This document shows, piece after piece, positions 23,079 to 35,000 of a stretch of 64,000 nt of DNA. The DNA is from Ixodes scapularis. Its lineage: Eukaryota; Arthropoda; Arachnida; Ixodida; Ixodidae. Location: positions 47,454,296-47,518,295 of the forward strand of contig NW_024609880.1 of the NCBI RefSeq assembly GCF_016920785.2, given 5' to 3'. Under the pieces are notes generated by a model, which was not told the origin of the DNA, searched no databases, and was given only the letters and a program-made list of their open reading frames with translations. A program made the translations under genes and the position numbers. Each line of letters starts with the position of its first letter. The first letter of the stretch is position 1.

Positions 23079-26000
23079 GTAAGTTTTCACTTAGTGGTGG
23101 AGCCGCCTTGGACCCAGCTCATCGCTCGCCAGTAATTTCAACATATTTCTTTCTTGTTTTTGTTTGCAGTGGAAGAAAAGACCAGCGTGAACTTCGTTAC
23201 GTACGTTCACAGAGTGTTCTTGCCTTGTTCTCACTGGAGCTAGTTTTAAGGTTGCCGTATCCCCTTTTGCAGATGATAGAAGAAATGATGCCCATCATCC
23301 TGAAGTTGTGGATTCCAACCAGCACTTTTCCTGAAAAGCTGTTTGCTCTGTATATGCTTTACGCCTGTTACGAAGTGCAGCCGATTGAGCCCAAGTTGAA
23401 GGTAATTATTGCCGCCAAAAACAATCTACCAGAGGCGATTTATAAAGAACATTATATGTTCCAACTTTCGGTTGTGCATTTTCGCAATTGGCAGGGTAGC
23501 ACCAGAAAGGCTGTGGCTTGTACAGTGAGAGAAACTATAGCTTGTACACTGCTGTTGAAGCTCCATCTGTGTGGTCTGAGCTTGAGTTCTCTTCATCCAA
23601 GTTGCTTCCTCCTACGTGCTATCACGCAGCCAACACTCCCCAGGGAGCTTGACTTATACATACTTGCGCTGTATGTATTAAACATCCTCAGGTGTCATTT
23701 TCTATGGCACCAAGGACTCCCAAGCTTCAACATGGAGACATCCAATAGCAGAAGGACGAAACTGTTTATATATTCTTATGCTGTGGAGACTTCCATCACG
23801 AGGCGTCATGAGAAACTTTCGAAACCCCATTCAGCTTTCTCCTAACTTGGCATCTGCTCCGCTCGGCAATCTCGAATAATTTCAGATCCGAGTCAAGCTG
23901 TCCCACTGGAACATGATGGAAGAGGTTCTTCAGCAATCCAAAAAGGAGCAACACCTAGACGTCTGCTACATCATATACCGCATGAGGGTGACCCACTGCT
24001 TCCACTTCGTGGCATATCTCAAACATGTAAGTGACTATAGTGATGCTGAGATTCTTAAGGCCAGTTCACACACATACACCTCAGCTCTGTCAGTAAGCGC
24101 TGAAAGTAGTGCTGATCTTGCTGATGCCACGCTAACTTAGTGCTATATTAGCGAGGGCTGCATTGCTTAAGTCAACGATGCATCAGTGCTGTTTCGAGAG
24201 TTGATTTAATGCAGCAATATATGTGTGAACCGACCTCTATAGTACTCTTTTATAAACCGTTTGCATTGGTGTTACATTAACAACCATTCTGGTGGCCTCG
24301 CTACTGAGCGCATACCTTCTGCAGCATACATTTCGCACCACCGCACTTGTCTATTTCGGTAAGAACGGGTAGGAACGGTCACCAAACCGGCCATCAAAAT
24401 GGGGCGATGGCGTGACTTGAAAGCTGTGTATTTGTTCCTCATTTTATTAATTGCTCTTTTGTAGAAAGTGTGTGCCACCCTTTTCTGTAGGAAACCAAAT
24501 TCTGTTAAGCAGTGGTGTAGCCAAAAGAAAACGTGGAACTTCAGCCCCCCTTACTTTCCCTAAATCTGGCTAACCCTATAGCATACGGGGCATTTCTTTC
24601 TACATGTAACAGAAATTTTAAAAATGAAAGACGTTTACAAATCACTGTAATGCGAAATTAGAGCACAGCTCTTGAGGAGAAAGAGAAGAGATACGGAAGG
24701 AAGGGTATGCCCCTCCTCTGTCCGTACCCTCCTCCTCTCTTCCTTCTCTGTACCCTCCCATCCTCCCACAGATTTAGCTGGAAAATTGATATCATGTGCC
24801 CTCAAACACCAATTCAGTTTCCCCGCTAAATTTAGCGGGGAAAATGAAGTCACATGACTTTGTGTCATGCCACCCATGAACAAATTCGGTTTCTCCTCTA
24901 GATTTAGCGGGAAAATCGACATCACGTGACCTTACACCAATTCAATTTCCCGCTAAACTTACCGGGGCGGTTACGCCGACAGCGACACCACTATATGGCG
25001 AAACGGGCACCTAAGAGCTGCGCTTTTTAAAAAGTTGGGGGACTTTTAGGTGTTGTCTTCACTGTGTATTTACCGAACTCAGCAGTCATTAGACAACGCG
25101 ATTTGTATCACGATCTGTCGGCTAATTAACTAAAAATGCCTAATGAACTTCTCGAAGGGACACTGACACCCCCCAAAAATGTTTATTTTTTTACTTTTTT
25201 GGCAGGCAATCCATTATAATGTCCGAAGACTACCCAACCAATATTTTGCTACAACATCACATATTTTTAATAAAGTCAAAATATGCAATTGCTCGAAGCT
25301 GAAACTGGACAGGGGAGGAAGAAGAAATATAGAGGAGGAGAAAGTTACTGCAAGTCACGTGGCTCTGCAACTTTTTTTAGAGCGCAGCTCTTAGGCGCCC
25401 GTTTCCGGCTTGAGCGGCGTCGCCGTCGGCGTAACCGCGCGGTTTTCCCGCTAAAGCTAGCGGAACAATTTCCCCGCTAAATCTAGCGGAAAAATTTCTC
25501 CGAGAACACGTGACCCTCACTACCCTTTCCTCCTCCTCCTTAAGAGCTGCACTCTAATTCGGCGTTACAGGGAGTTGTAAACGGCTTTCATTTTTTTTTT
25601 TTTTTCAATCGACGTCTTTACACTTTTTTACAAGCCGCAAAAAAATGGCAATCAAATTTTTTAAAATTATTTTTAGTATTGAGTGTATGCCTTTGATGAC
25701 CCACAACTTTGATTATCTCTCTGGTGGTTGTGTCTAAACCAGTGGTCGGCAACCTTTTGGCGAGGCGGGCCGAGTCGCCGCGAAGCCAAGGCGGAACGGG
25801 CCGGACAGCAAGCAGCGGGGGGGAGTTTAAAATAAAAAAAAGCACTTGCGCGAACTTACTTTGACGTACATAAATAGAAAATGAACGGTTTCTTTATTTC
25901 ACGACAAACAACATGAGATACGACATTTCCACGAAAACCTAGAGACTCCTCTCAGTGAGACTTTTGGTGTTGAACTGCGCTCGCCAAACTACAAACATCC

Positions 26001-29000
26001 ACATTCAAGCTGCTAACAGCGAGTCGCAAAACATTGTGGAGGTTCTCGTCAGTCATTCGTGAGCGGAAGTTGGATTTTATGCACTTCATTCGTGAAAAAG
26101 TCTGCTCGCAGACGGGCAGCGAATTAGTTAGCTTTATTATTTTTTTTCTTTAGCTGACCGCGTAGGGGAGGGGGAGTGGGGGTTACCGGGAGGTTGAGGG
26201 CCGTATGAAACTACCTCGCGGGCCGGATCCGGCCCGCGGGCTGCTGGTTGCCGACCACTGGTCTAAACCATAGAAAACGGCACATGACCACGGAAAAGAG
26301 AGTGAGTGCAACTAAACTGGCCAGTTCTCGATCAATGGTTTTTGGGTGGAACGAAATAGAATTTCGAGCCGCAAATTGCGTTTTGGGTAGTTGGGCTCTC
26401 ATATATCATGTACAAATAAAAACCTTGGCCACCATAAATACCCTGTCAGTGTCCCTTTAAGTTTTGGTTTGACGAATCCTGTTCCAATTTGCAGTTTTAA
26501 AGACAATCACTAGTAATGGCTAGACCAGTTTAAACAATTTTTGAAAAGGCAACAGTCTGAGATACTTATCCACAAGTTTTCGCACGTTTGTGGGCAGTTC
26601 AAAAAGTGTGAGCATAGGAGCGTGCCTGATTATTTAGGGTGGGGCACCCTTAATAATGTGGGAAAGAGTCACTGGCACTTTGTCGTCATCTAGGGAGTGT
26701 CCGATAGATACTTCCACCAACCACGTGCTGTCGAGATAAGGAAGAGGTGACCGGCCTGTGTATGCCACTCTTGTACCTTAATAATAAGGCGCGTTTGTGT
26801 GCAAATTTTTTTAATTGCCAACAAACATTCAGAGATTATTGTCTTTTTGCAGACTATATAAATTGGTGTGACCATTATAAATTATAGGCTTTAAAACCGC
26901 AGTTGGAGCATACCTCATAAAACCAACACTTTCTTTTTTTTTTTATTATGGCGGTTTTTTATTATGGCGGCTCTTGAGATAAGAAAGAGGTAACCGGTGC
27001 GAGTATGCCACTATTGTGCCTTGATAAAAGTTAATTAGGCACTTCTAGTTATTTAGTCGATGGGTCATCATGAATATTGCCCCGTCCAACGTCTGCCAAG
27101 CCCGTTAAATACTACACATTAAAGGCAGCACCCATGTAAGGGTCACCCACCTTTTTTAAGAAATCTTGCATGTAAAAAGTAACACCGGGCCTGTATATAC
27201 ACATGCATTATGAACCCACACCCCAAGTCATGGACATCCCAACCACCTCAGCTCCCCTCCTCCGAAAAAAAATTCCTGACTATGCCACTGGTTGGAAGTA
27301 CTTTATGCTCAAAATATGTGAGTTATAATATATGTCCCGAACCACTTTGTTCCAGCGAAGTCCAGCACGGCTAACCGAGCTGGAAGACGACATCAGCTCG
27401 ACTGCTGAAGCGACTGCCAAAGTGTTTGCTGACATGGAACGCCTGGTGAAAGATGGCTTGCTTGAGGTGCGCTTTGTTTTATGCTCTTTGCCAGGGTTAC
27501 GAGCCTAGAATGTCTGTGTCAGCCCATAGCCGGCTTGTGTTGCCGGCGCAACGACTTTGCCGTGATCTCACTGATTTACTTGTTTCTGGACCCGTTTTTC
27601 TTTCCAGCAACTCTCAATCATGCACAACCAGTATACATCCATGAAGGCGGCACAAGAGCACCAGGGTGTCAGACAGTTGGACATGGTCAAAGACAACATC
27701 TTTGACGAAATGAACAGGTAAAATCAACCTTGGTTGATAAAGCATGTGCAGTTCTTGCATTGAGAAGCCCGCAGTGCAGCTTTACCTAATTTGTTACGAA
27801 GCAAGAGCATCTCGTCATGATGGGTTGCATTCTCGCTGAATAAAACAACTTCATACTACTGCCAAATATTATGATTTGGCCGGACGAAACTTTGGCCACA
27901 CTTGTTAAGACATCTGACAGATTCTTTATGTCAGATATGTTTCTTTTTAGCTGAATGTCATATTGTAGTTTGCGGCCTCTAGTGCTATGATGTGTATATC
28001 TTTAGTCGCTTTTGGGGAGTTCTCGACATCACCGATTAAGAATGTAAAATAATGTGGTACTGTTTTTAATAATCCTTGCATGCTCTTCTCTCTAGGGAGG
28101 TGTCCGTGCTTCAGGCAAAGTACAGAGCGGTGCGGGAAGCTGTAAGCACTTTTAATTTTTCTTAGAAAAGGGTAATACCATGGAAATGAAACAAGTTAGA
28201 TTATCCTTGTAAAATTTTCATAAGCTGCTTAATTTACCCGCCAAGTTTCAGTTATTTTAGGGCTCTAGTAATCATAAAAACAATTTTTGTAATGTTCATA
28301 AGCTGCTTCTAATCAATAGGCAACCCTGACCCTGCGACATCGCCACCCCCGGTAACCCACACTTCCACCGCTTTGCTGCAAACGAAATGCCGCCGTGGCT
28401 CAGGCAAAGCTTAGAACTCGAGACAGGCAATGCTGTTTCACGTACTGCAGAGCAAAAACGAGAAAGATACGCCCTCCAACCGTACCTCAGCGCAGTCTAC
28501 AAGCACAAACACTTTGCCCATGGATGCACCTTGGCTACAGAAGCTCTCGCACATCAGGTGCAGCTGCCAATGCTATGAGCTCAAACCTCTAGCCACTACA
28601 CTATGATACATCTTAAATGTGAAACCGAGTGCAGGGATACCGGCGGATAGTGGACTGATGATGTCACCGACGCTTTCAAACATGGTAGCCTCACCGAATG
28701 GACGAATCGGAAGTTGCATGAATCTAACACATTGATTACAAATTCGGTAAATATGCAGGGCGTTTTCTTGTAAGCTTTACAGTTAAAAAAAAAAAAAATC
28801 CACGACAGTTAAACTAATTTATTCTGTGTATTTTAGTTATGCGGCCAGGGGGACATAATATGCGGGGCTAAACGTCATAATAAGAAACTCGCCAAGCATC
28901 ACTGGGAATCACTAAATCTGTCAATATTAAGACGGTGGTTTAAAAGCGCAAAGGACTAAGAAGAGAAGAAGGGGACAGGACAGAGCGCTTACTTACAACT

Positions 29001-32000
29001 GTCAAATTTAATAGAGCATTTAGAGAAAGACAAGGTGGAAGTGAAAAAGGAGAAAAGAAAAATGAAATAAAATTAAAGTCACTGCTGCTATTAAGAACAT
29101 ATTTGGTTTTAGAAATCGAAACAAAAATCTTTTGACTGCAGCTGAAGGCAAAGTACTTGTCACGTAAAAAAAAACTGTCTATACAGCAAAATGAAAAAAA
29201 TAATAAAAAATTGAATAGTAGGAAAAAAGAAAAAAAACATTAGGCAGAGCGACCGGCTAAAAAGTCTTGAGGTAAAACACCGCTAGAACTGAGGTTCTTT
29301 TTGTGTTTCAAGTCTTTAGGGCATACACCGAAGGAACTGAAGTTCTTTCTGTGTTAGGGTCACTAATGGGGCGCTTATACACTTGTCGCCACTGGTGAGG
29401 ATGACTTGAGCCTCGTACAGCTCTCGAATGTTTTTGTCACGGAACCGCTTCAGAACCTTGGTGTTGGTGAATGTTGGTGAGCATTTGCAGTCTCTGACAT
29501 GCACCGCAAGATGTCCCGATGGTGCTGATTTCAACGTTTGGGCATGTTCTCTTAGTCTCGTATTGATACATCGCCCCGACTGACCTACATACACTTTGCC
29601 GCAAGTAAATGGTATTTGATATATCACTCCACTTTGACATTCTACATACTTGAGTCGATGTTTGACACTGCATTCTTGCTGTTGATGCTGTTGGCAATTG
29701 ATCTTAGGGCAGAGCCTTTTTAGTTTGTCCGGAGCTGAAAGCACGACTTGGACTTGAAACTTCGCAGCTATTCTCTTCAAGTTGTGGGACAAGCGTTGTA
29801 TATATGGCAGAACTGTCGGTCGGTGTTTCTTGTGTTTTTCAGTGTCATGTTTTTTATTTGAGGTCATCAAGGATTCCGCGACTTCATATATTATCGAACT
29901 GGGATATCCCGACGCTTTCAGTCTTTGTACTTGAGCATCAAAGCTTTCCCCCGCTGAGTGTACGCAAGATTTTTTAAGAGCTGTATTCAGGCAATTTTTT
30001 GCAATTCCTCTTTTAATAATTTTGGAATGAGCCGAATCATACTGTAAAAGACCTTTCTTCGATCGAGGGGAATACATCCAGCAAGCGTGGTTGTCAGAGA
30101 AAACCAGTCTTAGATCTAAAAATTGGAGTCTGGAGTTCATTGGTGACTCTTGGGTGAACTTGAGACCCTGGCCATTTTCTAAAAAGTTAGATCGGATGAT
30201 GTTGAATAGTTGCGTCTCATTCTCACTTGGGCGATGTTGAAGAAGAACGAGGTAATCATCAACGTATCGAAAAATATGAGATACATGGCTGTTGAAAAGT
30301 GTACTGGCTACTGCCCGATCACATTGGGCCAAGTAAATATCACATAATATAGGCGCCACACAGGAAGAGTCCTTTTTAGAACTTTTAAAGTTCTACCTTT
30401 CTGCTACAGTCGTCACTTTTGAAGGTGATTCTTTCCTACAAAAGAAAGGTATCTGTATAGGTTCCTGTGTGGCGCCTATATTATGTGATATTTACTTGGC
30501 CCAATGTGATCGGGCAGTAGCCAGTACACTTTTCAACAGCCATGTATCTCATATTTTTCGATACGTTGATGATTACCTCGTTCTTCTTCAACATCGCCCA
30601 AGTGAGAATGAGACGCAACTATTCAACATCATCCGATCTAACTTTTTAGAAAATGGCCAGGGTCTCAAGTTCACCCAAGAGTCACCAATGAACTCCAGAC
30701 TCCAATTTTTAGATCTAAGACTGGTTTTCTCTGACAACCACGCTTGCTGGATGTATTCCCCTCGATCGAAGAAAGGTCTTTTACAGTATGATTCGGCTCA
30801 TTCCAAAATTATTAAAAGAGGAATTGCAAAAAATTGCCTGAATACAGCTCTTAAAAAATCTTGCGTACACTCAGCGGGGGAAAGCTTTGATGCTCAAGTA
30901 CAAAGACTGAAAGCGTCGGGATATCCCAGTTCGATAATATATGAAGTCGCGGAATCCTTGATGACCTCAAATAAAAAACATGACACTGAAAAACACAAGA
31001 AACACCGACCGACAGTTCTGCCATATATACACCGCTTGTCCCACAACTTGAAGAGAACAGCTGCGAAGTTTCAAGTCCAAGTCGTGCTTTCAGCTCCGGA
31101 CAAACTAAAAAGGCTCTGCCCTAAGATCAATTGCCAACAGCATCAACAGCAAGAATGCAGTGTCAAACATCGACTCAAGTATGTAGAATGTCAAAGTGGA
31201 GTGATATATCAAATACCATTTACTTGCGGCAAAGTGTATGTAGGTCAGTCGGGGCGATGTATCAATACGAGACTAAGAGAACATGCCCAAACGTTGAAAT
31301 CAGCACCATCGGGACATCTTGCGGTGCATGTCAGAGACTGCAAATGCTCACCAACATTCACCAACACCAAGGTTCTGAAGCGGTTCCGTGACAAAAACAT
31401 TCGAGAGCTGTACGAGGCTCAAGTCATCCTCACCAGTGGCGACAAGTGTATAAGCGCCCCATCAGTGACCCTAACACAGAAAGAACTTCAGTTCCTTCGG
31501 TGTATGCCCTAAAGACTTGAAACACAAAAAGAACCTCAGTTCTAGCGGTGTTTTACCTCAAGACTTTTTAGCCGGTCGCTCTGCCTAATGTTTTTTTTCT
31601 TTTTTCCTACTATTCAATTTTTTATTATTTTTTTCATTTTGCTGTATAGACAGTTTTTTTTTACGTGACAAGTACTTTGCCTTCAGCTGCAGTCAAAAGA
31701 TTTTTGTTTCGATTTCTAAAACCAAATATGTTCTTAATAGCAGCAGTGACTTTAATTTTATTTCATTTTTCTTTTCTCCTTTTTCACTTCCACCTTGTCT
31801 TTCTCTAAATGCTCTATTAAATTTGACAGTTGTAAGTAAGCGCTCTGTCCTGTCCCCTTCTTCTCTTCTTAGTCCTTTGCGCTTTTAAACCACCGTCTAG
31901 ATGTTCAACCAACTAGCCCCCCAACTAATTCTGATGCGATTTCTTTCTTCTACAATGGGCCCTTTTCCTTGTCTTTCCCCTCTGGACTCTATTTCTATTT

Positions 32001-35000
32001 ACATCAGTGTGATCGCCAACACAACCTGCAAAGCAAGATTCTATTCTGCCGCCATCAGACATGGTGCGGTTCCACCGGACTTGGTTGGGTTGTTTGGCTT
32101 TGCAAGACCTTCCCAACATCATGCAAAAAGAATATGCAAGATTGTCCGCTCCGAGATGTGGAGGCAGGTCCGATACTTCAGAACTTGCCTCTGGGTTCTT
32201 GCGGGTTGTGGAGACCCCGGTGGCGGCCAAGGACGAAGGTACAGAACCTTCCTTGACAGAGCAAGTAAGGAAACGGAATTCCTATGGTCTTCATATATTC
32301 CGCATATAAAAAGTCTCCGTGCTCAAAATAACCAACGCAAGGGAGAATCCGTAACGTTGTTGGGGGATGCTACAATACCGGCGGAGATAGGCAAGATACT
32401 TGAAAAAGGACCAAAATTCTGCACACCACCAAAAATGCAGGGCGTAGAGCTGGTGTCTAAGATACACGACATAGCGGCAAAGGCCCAAGAAGCTGATAGA
32501 CTTCGATGTGTGGACGATTGTGTTGACGTGCTGCTACAGACTGGTCAAGTTAATGACAAGAATATGAGAATTCCTACTATTGTCAATTATTTCAAAACGA
32601 ATGACCTAACCCTTCTAGTTTCTGATAAAGAAGGAGGTTTCGTTGTCATTCCTAGGTCACTCTACCTCGAAAAAGCAGGGCGAGCCATAGAAAAAAACTT
32701 TAACAAGTTGCATGATTTCAAAACCAAAAGTGTGAAGGCAAAGGCGCTTCAAATGTGCCACAGACTTGAGTTGGAGCAATTGAGGAAGACGATTACTGCT
32801 ACCAAAAAGGACAGTCTGGATATGTTTTTCACAGCAAAAACGCACAAGAACGAATGCCCTTTTCGAGTTGTGGTCACTGAGAAAGGGTCTTGGCAGGGTC
32901 TAATGTCACGGTTCCTCTTAAGCCATTTGTCTAATCTCCAGCTGAATGACCCATTCCTAATAGCAAACTCGGAGGAACTTATTAAGTATCTGCAACTAAA
33001 TGCGATGACAGTGCGCTTTGGGTTCTCACTTGATGTGGAGGATCTATTTTACTCAGTACCACACATCAAATTATTAGCAGCAGTAAGCGAATGTATTGAA
33101 GCCAATGGAACTATTTCCTTTCAAAACAACTGCGGCATTCCGGTAGAGTCCTTTTTAGAACTTTTAAAGTTCTACCTTTCTGCTACAGTCGTCACTTTTG
33201 AAGGTGATTCTTTCCTACAAAAGAAAGGTATCTGTATAGGTTCCTGTGTGGCGCCTATATTATGTGATATTTACTTGGCCCAATGTGATCGGGCAGTAGC
33301 CAGTACACTTTTCAACAGCCATGTATCTCATATTTTTCGATACGTTGATGATTACCTCGTTCTTCTTCAACATCGCCCAAGTGAGAATGAGACGCAACTA
33401 TTCAACATCATCCGATCTAACTTTTTAGAAAATGGCCAGGGTCTCAAGTTCACCCAAGAGTCACCAATGAACTCCAGACTCCAATTTTTAGATCTAAGAC
33501 TGGTTTTCTCTGACAACCACGCTTGCTGGATGTATTCCCCTCGATCGAAGAAAGGTCTTTTACAGTATGATTCGGCTCATTCCAAAATTATTAAAAGAGG
33601 AATTGCAAAAAATTGCCTGAATACAGCTCTTAAAAAATCTTGCGTACACTCAGCGGGGGAAAGCTTTGATGCTCAAGTACAAAGACTGAAAGCGTCGGGA
33701 TATCCCAGTTCGATAATATATGAAGTCGCGGAATCCTTGATGACCTCAAATAAAAAACATGACACTGAAAAACACAAGAAACACCGACCGACAGTTCTGC
33801 CATATATACACCGCTTGTCCCACAACTTGAAGAGAACAGCTGCGAAGTTTCAAGTCCAAGTCGTGCTTTCAGCTCCGGACAAACTAAAAAGGCTCTGCCC
33901 TAAGATCAATTGCCAACAGCATCAACAGCAAGAATGCAGTGTCAAACATCGACTCAAGTATGTAGAATGTCAAAGTGGAGTGATATATCAAATACCATTT
34001 ACTTGCGGCAAAGTGTATGTAGGTCAGTCGGGGCGATGTATCAATACGAGACTAAGAGAACATGCCCAAACGTTGAAATCAGCACCATCGGGACATCTTG
34101 CGGTGCATGTCAGAGACTGCAAATGCTCACCAACATTCACCAACACCAAGGTTCTGAAGCGGTTCCGTGACAAAAACATTCGAGAGCTGTACGAGGCTCA
34201 AGTCATCCTCACCAGTGGCGACAAGTGTATAAGCGCCCCATCAGTGACCCTAACACAGAAAGAACTTCAGTTCCTTCGGTGTATGCCCTAAAGACTTGAA
34301 ACACAAAAAGAACCTCAGTTCTAGCGGTGTTTTACCTCAAGACTTTTTAGCCGGTCGCTCTGCCTAATGTTTTTTTTCTTTTTTCCTACTATTCAATTTT
34401 TTATTATTTTTTTCATTTTGCTGTATAGACAGTTTTTTTTTACGTGACAAGTACTTTGCCTTCAGCTGCAGTCAAAAGATTTTTGTTTCGATTTCTAAAA
34501 CCAAATATGTTCTTAATAGCAGCAGTGACTTTAATTTTATTTCATTTTTCTTTTCTCCTTTTTCACTTCCACCTTGTCTTTCTCTAAATGCTCTATTAAA
34601 TTTGACAGTTGTAAGTAAGCGCTCTGTCCTGTCCCCTTCTTCTCTTCTTAGTCCTTTGCGCTTTTAAACCACCGTCTAGATGTTCAACCAACTAGCCCCC
34701 CAACTAATTCTGATGCGATTTCTTTCTTCTACAATGGGCCCTTTTCCTTGTCTTTCCCCTCTGGACTCTATTTCTATTTACATCAGTGTGATCGCCAACA
34801 CAACCTGCAAAGCAAGATTCTATTCTGCCGCCATCAGACATGGTGCGGTTCCACCGGACTTGGTTGGGTTGTTTGGCTTTGCAAGACCTTCCCAACATCA
34901 TGCAAAAAGAATATGCAAGATTGTCCGCTCCGAGATGTGGAGGCAGGTCCGATACCTCAGAACTTGCCTCTGGGTTCTTGCGGGTTGTGGAGACCCCGGT

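Larger units (their letters stand above)
25155..26460. mobile_element. Outer TIR element hosting two nested insertions (intron 4)
   Basis: AAGGGACACTGACA at 25155-25168 is mirrored by TGTCAGTGTCCCTT at 26444-26457. Family-3 copy B and a hAT element lie inside, giving at least three layers of insertion. Confidence 0.5.

Noticed and set aside
23108..23845. 245-codon plus-strand ORF
   Set aside because: It reads through SNAPC1 exons 2-3 and the introns between and after them; only the exon parts match the family.
31880..31960. Canonical hammerhead ribozyme at the PLE border
   Set aside because: GTC and CTGATG are present, but no helix II followed by GAAA could be found by eye, so it is not annotated as an RNA feature.
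31925..32230. 101-codon minus-strand ORF repeated exactly at 34704 and 37483
   Set aside because: Its conservation comes only from the PLE units being duplicated; it is antisense to the PLE ORF and matches nothing. The same applies to the 86-, 82- and 95-codon forward ORFs repeated in each unit.
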